DNA from: Limnobacter litoralis
GTDB taxonomy: Bacteria > Pseudomonadota > Gammaproteobacteria > Burkholderiales > Burkholderiaceae_B
Length of the DNA: 64,000 nt
Direction: 5' to 3'
Assembly: GCF_030160455.1 (NCBI RefSeq)
Contig: NZ_BSOJ01000018.1
Location: forward strand, 1 to 64,000
Positions 1-9,020 of this stretch are shown piece after piece. A program made the position numbers and the translations under genes. Numbering within the stretch: position 1 is the first letter of the stretch; each line of letters starts with the position of its first letter. The notes beneath the pieces are model-generated. The model saw only the letters and a program-made list of their open reading frames with translations. It did not search any database and was not told where the DNA came from.

Positions 1-118
1 ATTCTCAAGTTTACTCAACTCCGCGTAGACCCAAGGGAGTCGGGGGAATAAATCAGTGTGTCCCTAGGTGTGCTCTTGCTTGGCTGGGTCGGAGATCGAG
101 GTTAGTTGCTCTCGGTTA

Positions 119-634
119 GTGCGTATTCTCACAAGTATTTTATTTGTAGCCATGCTTTCAACCGTTTTCGCTGGGGAGGTAGATCAGCAGCTTTTCAATA
201 GGGGCTACGACCAGCTCTCTGATATTGAAAAAGTGAATCTTCCAGATGACGGCTTTTTGATATCCACTGGCGGCACCCAGAGCAGCACCGCGTTGTATGT
301 CGTGAATTTGGATGGCTGGGTGGTCAAACTTTTTCAGGGAACTGGCAAAGGCGAACCTGTTTTATCGAATGCGCTGCCAGTCGGAACAATCAATTTGAAA
401 CCCAATGAAAGAAACAAGCTGCGTGAGATGGTCGAGCAAATCTTGAATTCCAGGCAATCGTTTTCTCGGTTTCCTCCCCAGAATTCAAGTTTCAATTTAA
501 CGATGACGATACGCACTCCAACTGGGTTGAAATACATCAATTCCTACGGCCGCCCTGTGGGTAAGGTTGAGGAGGCGTTTGATTATTTGTTACAGCTTGT
601 TCAAGCCAATCAAAACGCGCATCGCCAGCCTTAG
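119..634 (+). CDS. Secreted protein of unknown function
   Basis: I do not recognise this protein. The GTG at 119 is preferred because the following residues (basic start, hydrophobic run, V-F-A before G-E) look like a Sec signal peptide cleaved near residue 18. An in-frame GTG at 68, immediately after a stop, would add 17 residues with two cysteines and has no clear Shine-Dalgarno either. The mature part of about 150 residues has no cysteine, no further membrane segment and no motif I can name. Its last bases overlap the convergent trxC stop by 4 nt. Real gene likely; function unknown. Confidence 0.55.
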   Translation: MRILTSILFVAMLSTVFAGEVDQQLFNRGYDQLSDIEKVNLPDDGFLISTGGTQSSTALYVVNLDGWVVKLFQGTGKGEPVLSNALPVGTINLKPNERNKLREMVEQILNSRQSFSRFPPQNSSFNLTMTIRTPTGLKYINSYGRPVGKVEEAFDYLLQLVQANQNAHRQP

Positions 635-1059
635 CCCTTGTTCAACTGCCCATCCAGCCACTGATTCAACTGCGCGGCACTCAACGCGCCTGAAACCCGG
701 CCCACTTCACGGCCGCCTTGAAACAGGATGGTCGTGGGTATGCTGCGCACGCCAAACCGCATGGAGGCTTGCGGGCTGGCGTCGCTGTCCACTTTGACGA
801 ATCGAATGTCGCGGCGGTTGGCGGCCAGCGATTCAAACTGCGGACCATACATTTTGCAGGGGCCGCACCAGTCTGCCCAAAAGTCCACCAGCACAGGTGC
901 ATCGGTTTTTTCAAGGAAGCGCGCAAGTGTGCTGTCGTTTAGGGGTACCGGTTTGGCAGGCGCAACATCGGCACCGCATCGCCCGCACACCGGGTGGTCG
1001 GTCAGTCGGCTGTCGGGCACGCGGTTGATGGCGTTGCAGTTGGGGCAAACAAGGTGCAT
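631..1059 (-). CDS. trxC: Thioredoxin 2 (TrxC)
   Basis: Cytoplasmic thiol-disulfide reductase of 142 residues. The thioredoxin-2 hallmark is visible: an N-terminal zinc-binding module with two CxxC pairs (C5/C8 and C25/C28) ahead of a thioredoxin fold whose active site is WCGPC at residues 64-68. The family is known for resistance to oxidative stress and zinc/redox-responsive activity. The ATG has a good Shine-Dalgarno (GGAGA) a few bases upstream. It follows a metallo-beta-lactamase-fold gene on the same strand and may be cotranscribed with it. Assignment is firm from the zinc module plus active site. Confidence 0.95.
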   Translation of the reverse strand: MHLVCPNCNAINRVPDSRLTDHPVCGRCGADVAPAKPVPLNDSTLARFLEKTDAPVLVDFWADWCGPCKMYGPQFESLAANRRDIRFVKVDSDASPQASMRFGVRSIPTTILFQGGREVGRVSGALSAAQLNQWLDGQLNKG

Positions 1060-1120
1060 GGTGTTCTCCGTTCAGGCATGCACCTTAGTTGGGCTGCTTC
1101 ACGCCAATTTCAAGACCCCT

Positions 1121-1765
1121 TCAGAATTGAAGGTCGCGCACGTAAGGGTTGCGTCTTCGTTCTTCCCCAAAATTGCTTTCAGGGCCGTGGCCGGGAATGA
1201 ACACGGTGTCGTTGCCCATGGGCCACAAACGCTGGCGAATGCTGTCGATCAGGGTGTCGTGGTCGCCCCCTGGAAAGTCGGTGCGGCCAATGCTGCCGGC
1301 AAACAGCACGTCGCCCACAAAGGCGCGTTTGGCGTCTTCTGAGTAAAACACCACGTGCCCCGGCGTGTGGCCCGGGCAGTGGCGAACTTGCAGGGTGCAT
1401 TCGCCAATTTGAACGGTGTCGCCATCGTTCAGCCAGCGCGTGGGTGTGAACGGCTTTGATTCCGGAAAGTTGAACATGCGGCTTTGCTCAGCCAGCCGGT
1501 CGATCCAGAACTGGTCGCCCGTGTGCGGGCCGATGATGGGCAGCTTGAGTTGTTCAGCCAGTGCGGCAGTGCCACCTGCGTGGTCGATGTGCGCGTGGGT
1601 CAGCCAGATTTGTTCAAGCTGCAGGCCTTTCTGTTCCACCACTTTCAACAGCTTGTCGAGTTCGCCACCGGGGTCGATCACAGCCGCTTTCAGCGTGCTG
1701 CTGCACCACACGATGGAGCAATTCTGTGCAAATGGAGTAACTGGAACGGTTTGATACTGAAGCAT
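1121..1765 (-). CDS. MBL-fold hydrolase, glyoxalase II-like (YcbL type)
   Basis: A 214-residue metallo-beta-lactamase-fold hydrolase. The metal site is visible: THAHIDH at residues 56-62 (H57, H59, D61, H62), the GHTPGH block, the VGDVLF aspartate segment and a C-terminal PGHGP histidine. Length and motif order fit the short glyoxalase-II-like (YcbL) family, which lacks most of the C-terminal helical domain of classical GloB; a separate classical gloB is at 35418-36197. Substrate is probably a glutathione or other thioester, by family analogy only. It lies 61 nt upstream of trxC on the same strand. Confidence 0.85.
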   Translation of the reverse strand: MLQYQTVPVTPFAQNCSIVWCSSTLKAAVIDPGGELDKLLKVVEQKGLQLEQIWLTHAHIDHAGGTAALAEQLKLPIIGPHTGDQFWIDRLAEQSRMFNFPESKPFTPTRWLNDGDTVQIGECTLQVRHCPGHTPGHVVFYSEDAKRAFVGDVLFAGSIGRTDFPGGDHDTLIDSIRQRLWPMGNDTVFIPGHGPESNFGEERRRNPYVRDLQF

Positions 1766-1856
1766 GTGTCGGGCCTGTCGTGACTTTGAAACGCCCGCTC
1801 ATGGTATTGAATATCGGCCAGCAGATCAATTCGATCCACTGGCCGGTGTGGCTTGC

Positions 1857-3800
1857 TTATCCCAGATGATTCAGCACATTCGTTTGAATCAGGTGTGTGG
1901 GGTCTGGCGCTGTACTAATGGACGAACTGGTGTGCACTGCCGTAAGGTCGCCACCCAGCAATGTGCCCACTGTTTTGGTCAGGCCGCTGGGGTCTGCGGC
2001 CGAGTTGTCCACCACGGCTTGTCCCACTGCTTCAATGCCGCCTGCCACCGGGCTCAACACGTTGGTGCTAACAGCTTCGGTCACGGGGTTCAGGGGGGCC
2101 AGGGCCGAGTTGGGGTTGGTCAGGTCGGTCAGGCCGTGGCCGACTTCCAGCAAGGTGCCGGGTATGCCGTTGGCAGTGCTGGTGTCGGCGGTGGTTCCCA
2201 CCACAGGGGCCAGAAGGCCATTGGTGACGGGGGCCAGCGCACTGTGGTCGCCCGCCAGCACGTTGCCGATGTCGCCCACGCCAGCGGCCAAACCGCTGAT
2301 TGCGCCATTGCTGGAGCCCACCAGCATGGAGACCGGTTCAACCACAGAAGCGAGTGGAGTGCCTGCACTGGCTGAGCTTAGGGCTGCGCCGGTGTCGTGC
2401 AGCACACCCACCAGGCCGTCAGAGCCTGCCATTGAACCGCTTAACAATCCACCCGATGTGCCGCCCAGCAGGCTGTCCAGAGGATTGGAAAATTCGCCGG
2501 CTGAAACGGTGCCGCCCGTGCTGTCGCCACCCAGCAGGGTGCCTACGGTGTTTAACAGACCACTTGGGTCAGACGCTGAATTGTCCACCAGTGTTTGTCC
2601 GATTGTTTCTACGCCGCTGGCAACAGGGCTCAGCAAGCTGTTGCTGACCGCATCGGTCACAGGGCTTAGCGGGGCCAGGGCCGAAGTGGGGTTGGTGAGG
2701 TCGGTCAAGCCCTGGCCAACATCCAGCACTGCGCCGGGAATGCCATTGTTGGTGCCGCTGTCGGCCATGGTGCCCACGATGGGGGCCAGCAAACCGGCGG
2801 TGATGGGCGCTAGCGCACTTTGGTCGCCTGCCAACACATTGCCAATTTCGCCCAGTGCTGCGGCCACGCCGCTGACCATGCCGTCGGTGGATCCCAGTGT
2901 TTGAGTCAGTGGATCAATCACGGGGGCCAAAGGCGTGCCTGCCGCGCCATCGGCCAGGCCGCTGGACACCGCATTCACAACGCCCACCAAACCGTCGTTG
3001 GTAACCGGGGTGCCACCTGTGCTGGTGCCGATTACGGTCGCCAGCAAGTTGGCTGTGCCAGTGGGGTCTTGTGCGGAAACCCCTGCCAGGCCATCGCCCA
3101 AGGTGGTCAAGCCGCTTGAAACCCCATCTGTGGCTGCGCTGACTGGGGCCAGTGGTGTTTGATTCACGCTGTCGCTGAGCGCACCCACGCCGCCAGCCAA
3201 ACCACCCGAGGTGCTTGTAGAGCCGGTGCCGGCACTTGTTCCACCATTGGTGCCGCCTGCAGTGCCACCACCGGTAAGGCCGCCCAGCAGGCCACCGCCG
3301 TTGCTGCCGTTGCTGCCGGTGTTGGTGGTGTCTGTGTTGTTGCCAGAGTCGCCACCGCCTGATGCGGCCAGACCCAAAGCGGCCAGTCCGCCAAGCAGTA
3401 GTCCACCGCCGCTGCCGCCAGCCAGCAAGCCTGCGCCGACCAGCCCGGCCATGGCGCCATTGCCTTGTTCCAGGTAGGCGGATGAAACATCGTCGTCCAC
3501 GTCGAACAGTTGCACGCCATCGCTGAGTGCAACCACTTTGGTTCGTGATTCTGCACCTTGCACGTCGCTGCCAGACTCTTCCAGGCGGGCAGACGCACCA
3601 GGCTGCAGCACCAGAAGGGTTTCACCTTGGCCCGCACCGCGCGCGGGAATGCGAATTTCAAGGGGTGCGCGTGAATTGTTGGTCAGTACATCGCCCCACT
3701 TCAGTTGGTCTTGTGGGTTGGCCTCTAGCACCTGACCTGCACGTTGCACGTTGACGGTGGCGTTGGAGGTTTTAACGATGGCGACTGGGGCATGGCTCAT
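1857..3800 (-). CDS. Gly/Ala-rich duplicated surface-type protein
   Basis: A 647-residue protein of unknown function. Residues 1-110 form a compact beta-rich segment resembling the FecR-like prefix seen on some large adhesins. Residues 115-150 are a hydrophobic Gly/Leu/Ala stretch and 151-205 a Gly/Thr/Asn-rich collagen-like spacer. Then come two copies of a 158-residue unit, about 269-426 and 461-618, each from D-G-L-V-G-V to T-L-L-G-G-D, plus a shorter related piece near 222-260. No cysteine and no classical signal peptide are visible. Similar low-complexity proteins are annotated as collagen-like repeat proteins; a surface or matrix role is inference. Antisense open frames here are composition artefacts. 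Confidence 0.75.
   Translation of the reverse strand: MSHAPVAIVKTSNATVNVQRAGQVLEANPQDQLKWGDVLTNNSRAPLEIRIPARGAGQGETLLVLQPGASARLEESGSDVQGAESRTKVVALSDGVQLFDVDDDVSSAYLEQGNGAMAGLVGAGLLAGGSGGGLLLGGLAALGLAASGGGDSGNNTDTTNTGSNGSNGGGLLGGLTGGGTAGGTNGGTSAGTGSTSTSGGLAGGVGALSDSVNQTPLAPVSAATDGVSSGLTTLGDGLAGVSAQDPTGTANLLATVIGTSTGGTPVTNDGLVGVVNAVSSGLADGAAGTPLAPVIDPLTQTLGSTDGMVSGVAAALGEIGNVLAGDQSALAPITAGLLAPIVGTMADSGTNNGIPGAVLDVGQGLTDLTNPTSALAPLSPVTDAVSNSLLSPVASGVETIGQTLVDNSASDPSGLLNTVGTLLGGDSTGGTVSAGEFSNPLDSLLGGTSGGLLSGSMAGSDGLVGVLHDTGAALSSASAGTPLASVVEPVSMLVGSSNGAISGLAAGVGDIGNVLAGDHSALAPVTNGLLAPVVGTTADTSTANGIPGTLLEVGHGLTDLTNPNSALAPLNPVTEAVSTNVLSPVAGGIEAVGQAVVDNSAADPSGLTKTVGTLLGGDLTAVHTSSSISTAPDPTHLIQTNVLNHLG
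1947..2996 (-). repeat. Internal 158-codon duplication
   Basis: Two diverged copies of one coding unit lie at 2523-2996 (residues 269-426) and 1947-2420 (residues 461-618), offset by 192 codons. Each contains the landmarks IGNVLAGD, SALAP, NGIPG, GLTDLTNP and DPSGL in the same order and spacing. The divergence suggests an old duplication maintained as protein repeats rather than a recent assembly artefact. Confidence 0.85.
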
Positions 3801-3904
3801 GGGGTTTCTCCTGCCGTATTCGGGCGCTTAATATTGGGATGGCTGGAGAATATCTTGAATGATTTCAGTTGCTTGAAATTCGCAATCAACCGTAACGAAG
3901 TCGC

Positions 3905-5191
3905 TCAGTTTGAGGCATGTGCAACTGGGTTGCTGATGCTGTAGCGCACCCGCAAGCCTTCACGCCACACCTTCAATTCACGGTGTTTGCGCAAGTACAT
4001 CAAAGCCACTGCCATGCCCATAAAGCCCGACATGGCGCACACCGCGATGGCCACCCGGGGGCCAAACACATCGGCCATCCATCCGGCCACGGGGGCACCC
4101 AGCGGCGTACCACCCAGCGCCACTGCCATGAAAATCGCCATGACCCGGCCGCGTCGGGTGGGTTCTGTCCACATCTGCACAGAACTGTTGGCCGTGGTGG
4201 TGAACATCTGCGCCGAGATACCCACAGCCACCAATGTGGCGCCAAACACCCAGTAACTGGGTGCCAGAGCCGAGGCTAGCAAGGTCAGGCCGAACGCGGC
4301 AGCACCACCGATCAGCAGCGTAAACCGTGGCCTGTCTTGCCGGGCTGAAATCAGCGCCCCAGCCACTGAACCAATGGCCATCATCGAACTGAGCACGCCG
4401 TACTGGCCTGCCCCCAAGTGGAAGGCTGTCACCGACATGGTCGAGATGAAAATCGGAAAGTTGATGCCGAATGTGCCAATCAGGAAAAACATGACCAGCA
4501 CGCAGAAAATGTCGGGGCGCTTGCGAATGTAAGAGAAGCCCTCGGTCAGCCCGCCGGCTGCACGTTTGGAAAAGTCACGCTGGATCGATTCGATCGGGTT
4601 GATTTTCAGCAAGGACAAAATCACTGCCAGATAAGTGAAGGCGTTCAATATGAACACCCAGCCCGCGCCAATCCCGCTGATCAGCAAACCCGCCATGGCA
4701 GGGCCGATCATGCGTGCAGCGTGAAATGAGGTCGAGTTCAGCGCCACGGCATTGGACAACAAATCGTCGCCCACAATTTCAGACACAAAGGCCTGCCGCG
4801 CAGGTGCATCAAAGGCGGCTACGCAGCCAAGGCACAGGGCAAACAGATAAACGTGCCAAAGCTGAACGGCACCCGTGATGCACAACACACCCAGGCCCAA
4901 TGCCAGCAGCCCCATGCTTGCCTGTGTGGCAATCAACAATTTGCGTCGGTCAAAATAGTCGGCTGCAAAACCCGTGACTGGCAGCATCAGCAATTGGGGG
5001 CCGAATTGCAGGCCCATCACGATGCCCACGGCGGTGGCGTTTTCTTGGGTGAGGGCGGTCAGAACGATCCAGTCTTGGGCGGTGCGTTGCATCCAGGTGC
5101 CCACGTTCGACACCAAGGCACCAATCGACCATATCTTGAAATTGCGGTTTGACAGTGACCTGAAGGTGGACAGAAACGATTTGCTGCGCAT
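3905..5191 (-). CDS. MFS transporter, EntS-like exporter family
   Basis: A 428-residue major facilitator with about 12 hydrophobic segments. The N-terminal FRSLSNRNFKIW segment, NVGTWMQRTAQDW and the YFDRR loop are typical of the EntS/DUF894 exporter group (family knowledge). The open frame extends to 5590, but that extension is polar, lacks membrane character and runs into the divergent soxC, so the ATG at 5191 is taken as start; its Shine-Dalgarno is weak. Substrate cannot be read from the sequence; relatives export siderophores, drugs or metabolites. Confidence 0.85.
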   Translation of the reverse strand: MRSKSFLSTFRSLSNRNFKIWSIGALVSNVGTWMQRTAQDWIVLTALTQENATAVGIVMGLQFGPQLLMLPVTGFAADYFDRRKLLIATQASMGLLALGLGVLCITGAVQLWHVYLFALCLGCVAAFDAPARQAFVSEIVGDDLLSNAVALNSTSFHAARMIGPAMAGLLISGIGAGWVFILNAFTYLAVILSLLKINPIESIQRDFSKRAAGGLTEGFSYIRKRPDIFCVLVMFFLIGTFGINFPIFISTMSVTAFHLGAGQYGVLSSMMAIGSVAGALISARQDRPRFTLLIGGAAAFGLTLLASALAPSYWVFGATLVAVGISAQMFTTTANSSVQMWTEPTRRGRVMAIFMAVALGGTPLGAPVAGWMADVFGPRVAIAVCAMSGFMGMAVALMYLRKHRELKVWREGLRVRYSISNPVAHASN

Positions 5192-5328
5192 GGAATAAAA
5201 AACCGCGAAAGAGAATTGGCCAAATCCGCTCGGCCAACTGGACAGATTATGCACCAAAGGTGATCTTGTCCACTCACTGGCGCGTGCGATAGACTGCCAG
5301 CACAACAACAAGTTCAGGATGTGAGACA

Positions 5329-6567
5329 GTGGCAGCAATTTCAAAGCGCCGCGCCTTTTTGCGGGCGGGTTTGCAAGCGGGTGTGGCGGCAAGTGCGGGC
5401 AAAGTGCTGCCTGCGTCGGCCACTGAAACCAACAACCCGAAGTGGATGAATGGGCCCGGTCAGCCGTTCGCGGCTTACGGTCAACCTGCACCCCAAGAAT
5501 CGCATGTGATTCGCCGTGTCGGCCTGAATTACCGGGGCATCGACGACAATGGCGCGGCGTGGTGTCCACTGGAGCAATTGCAGGGTTCAATCACACCCAA
5601 CGGTCTGCATTTTGTGCGCAACCACGTTGGCACCCCGGCCATTCAACCTGAGCAGCATCGCCTTTACATTCACGGTGAGGTGCAAAGGCCATTGCAATTC
5701 TCGGTGTCCAATTTGCTGCGCTACCCACAGGTGTCACGCCAGTTGTTCATCGAATGCGGTGGCAACAGCAGTGCAGGGTGGTCAGAATACCCGGTGCAGC
5801 GCACAGCGGGCCTCACCCATGGACTGGTGTCGGCCAGCGAATGGACGGGCGTTCCCGTGCGCCTGCTGCTTGAGGAGGCGGGCGTTCAAGCTTCCGCTCA
5901 GTGGGTGGTGGCCACTGGTAATGACTCTGGCGCATTTGACATGAGCATTCCGCTGGAAAAAATCATGGACGACTGCATCATTGCCCTGTACCAGAATGGC
6001 GAGCGCCTTCGCCCTGAAAATGGCTACCCCATGCGACTGCTGGTGCCCGGGTGGAAAGGGGTGCTTAGCGTGAAGTGGCTTGGTGGCTTGCAATTAAGCA
6101 GCCAACCTGCCATGAGCCGAAACGAAACCGCCCACTACACCGAAATTTTACCCAACGGCCTGTCGCGGCAATTTACCACCACCATGGCGGTAAAATCGCT
6201 AATTACCTCGCCCTCGCATGGCATGACTTTGGCGGGGCCGGGGGTGAAGGAAATCACGGGACTGGCCTGGAGTGGCCACGGCAAAATTGCGCGGGTTGAG
6301 GTGTCCACCGATGGCGGGCAAAGCTGGGCTGACGCCGAACTGTGCGAGCCACCTCGGCCCATGGCTTTGACGCGATTTCGCACCAGCTGGAAATGGGATG
6401 GCGAAGACCATATTTTGCAAAGCCGGGCCACCGATGAACGTGGCCATGTACAACCCACACGGCAGGCCTTGGTGGCTGAGCGAGGTGACAAGGGGTTCTA
6501 CCACTACAATGCGATTGTCTCTTGGGAAGTGAATTCATTCGGATTGGTGAGTCATGTGTATGTGTAA
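5329..6567 (+). CDS. soxC: Sulfite dehydrogenase SoxC-like molybdoprotein
   Basis: A 412-residue sulfite-oxidase-family molybdenum enzyme, probably periplasmic. SoxC with SoxD oxidises the sulfane sulfur of SoxY-bound intermediates in thiosulfate oxidation. An N-terminal twin-arginine signal (SKRRAFLRAG) is present. The molybdopterin-ligand cysteine is C143 within IECGGNS. The C-terminal Ig-like dimerisation domain ends in NSFGLVSHVYV. The start is a GTG at 5329 with AGGA upstream. It overlaps the SoxD-like cytochrome gene by 14 nt, so translation is coupled. No soxXYZAB genes are in the window. SoxC and SorA are homologous; the cytochrome partner favours SoxC. Confidence 0.85.
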   Translation: MAAISKRRAFLRAGLQAGVAASAGKVLPASATETNNPKWMNGPGQPFAAYGQPAPQESHVIRRVGLNYRGIDDNGAAWCPLEQLQGSITPNGLHFVRNHVGTPAIQPEQHRLYIHGEVQRPLQFSVSNLLRYPQVSRQLFIECGGNSSAGWSEYPVQRTAGLTHGLVSASEWTGVPVRLLLEEAGVQASAQWVVATGNDSGAFDMSIPLEKIMDDCIIALYQNGERLRPENGYPMRLLVPGWKGVLSVKWLGGLQLSSQPAMSRNETAHYTEILPNGLSRQFTTTMAVKSLITSPSHGMTLAGPGVKEITGLAWSGHGKIARVEVSTDGGQSWADAELCEPPRPMALTRFRTSWKWDGEDHILQSRATDERGHVQPTRQALVAERGDKGFYHYNAIVSWEVNSFGLVSHVYV

Positions 6568-7144
6568 GCGCCTGTTGATTGTGGGGTGCGTTGCCCTGCT
6601 GGCCACTGCGTGTGCCAGTCAGAACAAGGTGCAAGCGCCAAGCCCGGCCCTGGTTTTGCAAAGCCCTGCCCTGGGCCAGCCCATGAACGTGGCGCAATTG
6701 CCCGCATGGACGGCTTACACCGTGTTTGCAGACGGCACCGGTCTGCCACAAGGGCATGGCACCGCCGCCCAAGGTGCACAGGTGTATGGCAATCAATGCG
6801 TGCAATGCCATGGTGCCGCGGGCAAGGGTGGCGTGGCGGGGGCTGTCGCGGGGCCAGTGTTGCCGCGCGCTGAATGGATCAAATCCACCCGCCCTGCGCA
6901 CACCACAGGCCAGTATTGGCCCTACGCAACTACTGTGTTTGATTACATTCGCCGAGCCATGCCTGCCAATGCACCGGGCACGCTGAGCAATAACGAGGTG
7001 TATGCCCTGACCGCCTATTTGCTGGCCGAGCAGGGCGTGATTCAAAGCGACCAGGAAATGAACCCGCAAACCCTGCCTGCGGTCAACATGCCCAATCGGG
7101 ACGGGTTTGTGCGCAACCCCCAAGTGCCGGCAGCAGGGCACTGA
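6554..7144 (+). CDS. soxD: SoxD-like monoheme c-type cytochrome (lipoprotein)
   Basis: Electron-accepting cytochrome partner of the SoxC-like enzyme, 196 residues. The N-terminus has a lipobox (LLATAC, Cys20), implying lipid anchoring, and one heme motif CVQCH at residues 82-86. The downstream GQYWPYATT, FDYIRRAMP and NEVYALTAY blocks match the first domain of SoxD. Classical SoxD has about 380 residues with two hemes, so the second heme domain is missing here. The ATG at 6554 is followed by a second ATG at 6560, and either could start the protein. It is fused translationally to soxC by overlap and followed after 1 nt by the ROK kinase gene. Confidence 0.85.
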   Translation: MCMCKRLLIVGCVALLATACASQNKVQAPSPALVLQSPALGQPMNVAQLPAWTAYTVFADGTGLPQGHGTAAQGAQVYGNQCVQCHGAAGKGGVAGAVAGPVLPRAEWIKSTRPAHTTGQYWPYATTVFDYIRRAMPANAPGTLSNNEVYALTAYLLAEQGVIQSDQEMNPQTLPAVNMPNRDGFVRNPQVPAAGH

Positions 7145-7145
7145 C

Positions 7146-8054
7146 ATGCATCACTACTTGGGCATCGATTTGGGTGGCACCAAAACAGAGGTGGCGGTGT
7201 TGAATGCGGATAGTGAAATGCTGTTTCGGCACCGCTTGCCCACACCCGCGAATACTTACCCAGCAATACTGGAGACCATCGCCACGCTGGTTCAGCAGGC
7301 CCGGCAGTCCGTGGGGCTTGCCACAAGCACACCCGTCGGCTTGGGAATACCGGGTTGTGTGGATGCCCGCACCGGGCTGGTGCGAGGGGCCAACACCCAG
7401 GTGCTGAATGGCAAGCCGTTTTTAAAAGACCTTGAGACCCACTTGAAGTGCGGGGTTCGCATTGAGAATGACGCCAATTGCCTGGCGCTGAGCGAAGCCG
7501 TAGATGGGGCGGCAAGGGGCAGCGCGCTTGCATTCGCGGTGATTGCCGGCACGGGCTGTGGGGGCGGTTTGGCGATTCATCAAAAGGTGTGGTCTGGCAG
7601 AAACGCACTGGCAGGCGAATGGGGCCACAACCCCTTGCCCTGGCCGAGCCAGGATGAATTGGCCGTGCCGCGCTGCTGGTGCGGTCAAACAGGCTGCCTT
7701 GAAAGCTGGCTTTCCGGCCCTGCCGTGGCGGCTGATCACTACCGTGTAACTGGCGAGCACTGCACCGCCCCGCAACTGGTCGAACGGGCCGGGCAGGGCG
7801 ATGTTGCGGCCTTCAATACCTTGAGCCGACTTAAGGATCGACTGGCCCGCGCACTGGCGCAGGTGGTGAATCTGCTCGATCCCGATGTGATTGTGCTGGG
7901 GGGCGGAATTAGTCAAATTCACCTGCTCTACGACGGCTTGACCGAGCTGATTTCACGACACACCTTTTCCAGGGCGGTGGACACGCCCGTCAGGCCGGCA
8001 CTGCACGGCGATTCGTCGGGTGTGCGGGGTGCAGCCTGGCTGTGGCGGTCTTGA
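7146..8054 (+). CDS. ROK-family sugar kinase
   Basis: A 302-residue ROK-fold sugar kinase. The phosphate-binding DLGGTKTE motif is at residues 8-15, the catalytic aspartate at D109 (ENDANC), and the zinc-binding ROK signature CWCGQTGCLE at 177-186. Members phosphorylate fructose, N-acetylglucosamine or glucose; the overall pattern is closest to fructokinase/NagK types, but specificity is not readable. ATG 7146 is 1 nt after the cytochrome stop, so it sits in an apparent operon with soxCD although no functional link is obvious. Confidence 0.85.
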   Translation: MHHYLGIDLGGTKTEVAVLNADSEMLFRHRLPTPANTYPAILETIATLVQQARQSVGLATSTPVGLGIPGCVDARTGLVRGANTQVLNGKPFLKDLETHLKCGVRIENDANCLALSEAVDGAARGSALAFAVIAGTGCGGGLAIHQKVWSGRNALAGEWGHNPLPWPSQDELAVPRCWCGQTGCLESWLSGPAVAADHYRVTGEHCTAPQLVERAGQGDVAAFNTLSRLKDRLARALAQVVNLLDPDVIVLGGGISQIHLLYDGLTELISRHTFSRAVDTPVRPALHGDSSGVRGAAWLWRS

Positions 8055-8181
8055 ATGCACCTTGATGGGGCAAATCTTACGGTTTAATCATTTTTTAAGC
8101 TGGCACGCTAACTGCTAACACCCTTGACAACGGGGCCATGTCGGGCCCGGCAGTTTTTCAAAGTTGGAAAGGGGAAATACC

Positions 8182-8994
8182 ATGGCTTATTTAGTGCCGC
8201 AGGAATTTGTCACCAAGATGGTTGACGCAGGCGAATCGAAAATTTTCATGTCCACCCGCGACACGCTGATTCGCGGCTTCATGGCGGGTGCCATTCTGGC
8301 CTTGGCCGCCGTGTTCGCCGTCAGCGTGAACGTTCAAACCGGATATCCCATCATTGGAGCTGTTCTGTTTCCGGTGGGCTTTTGCATGCTTTACCTGATG
8401 GGCTTTGACCTGTTGACCGGCGTGTTCATGCTGACGCCGCTGGCCTTGATCGACAAGCGCCCCGGCGTGACGCTCAAAGGCGTGCTGCGCAACTGGGGCC
8501 TGGTCTTTTTGGGCAACTTCGCAGGCGCGTTGACGGTGGCCGTGTTGATGTCGATTGTGTTCACATTCGGTTTTACACAAGCGCCAGACAAGGTGGGACA
8601 CGTCATCGCCGGCATAGGCGAAGCGCGCACCCTGGGTTATGAAGCACACGGCGCGATGGGCATGCTGACCCTGTTCATCCGCGGTATTTTGTGTAACTGG
8701 ATGGTGTCAACTGGCGTGGTCGGCGCGATGATGTCAACCACCCTGGGCGGCAAAGTGATCGCCATGTGGATGCCCATCATGCTGTTTTTCGCGATGGCCT
8801 TTGAGCACTCCGTGGTGAACATGTTCCTGTTCCCTTCAGCCTTGCTGATGGGTGGCAACTTCTCAATTGCTGACTACTTCATCTGGAACGAAATTCCAAC
8901 CGCTTTGGGCAACCTGATCGGCGGCATTTCATTCACCGGTTTGACCTTGTACGCAACACACGTACGAACAGGCGCAAAGCGCGTAGCCGCCTGA
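8182..8994 (+). CDS. Formate/nitrite transporter (FNT) family channel
   Basis: A 270-residue pentameric-channel subunit of the FocA/NirC family in the inner membrane, with six hydrophobic segments. The family loops are visible (GNFAGA near residue 110 and the FEHSVVNMF block near 210, which carries the central histidine). The ATG at 8182 has a GGAAAGGGGAAA Shine-Dalgarno; an upstream TTG at 8164 is less likely. It is followed by a strong terminator and then by a PP2C/kinase gene. Formate, nitrite or hydrosulfide could be the anion; nitrite is favoured only by analogy with other loci pairing PP2C-kinase genes with nitrogen-oxyanion transporters. Confidence 0.88.
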   Translation: MAYLVPQEFVTKMVDAGESKIFMSTRDTLIRGFMAGAILALAAVFAVSVNVQTGYPIIGAVLFPVGFCMLYLMGFDLLTGVFMLTPLALIDKRPGVTLKGVLRNWGLVFLGNFAGALTVAVLMSIVFTFGFTQAPDKVGHVIAGIGEARTLGYEAHGAMGMLTLFIRGILCNWMVSTGVVGAMMSTTLGGKVIAMWMPIMLFFAMAFEHSVVNMFLFPSALLMGGNFSIADYFIWNEIPTALGNLIGGISFTGLTLYATHVRTGAKRVAA

Positions 8995-9020
8995 ATGTAA
9001 GCGTTCTCGGAAGTCCAACC

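Noticed and set aside
1897-2904. 335-residue plus-strand open frame opposite the repeat-rich protein
   Set aside because: It mirrors the duplicated low-complexity coding sequence on the other strand and has no recognisable feature.
5192-5590. N-terminal extension of the MFS transporter
   Set aside because: It is polar, rich in Pro/His/Arg, has no homology feel and overlaps the promoter and 5' end of divergent soxC.
8125-8160. GGGCC/GGCCC hairpin with T-rich tail upstream of the FNT gene as a riboswitch or terminator
   Set aside because: The stem is short (5 bp) and the T run is separated from it, so neither role can be supported.
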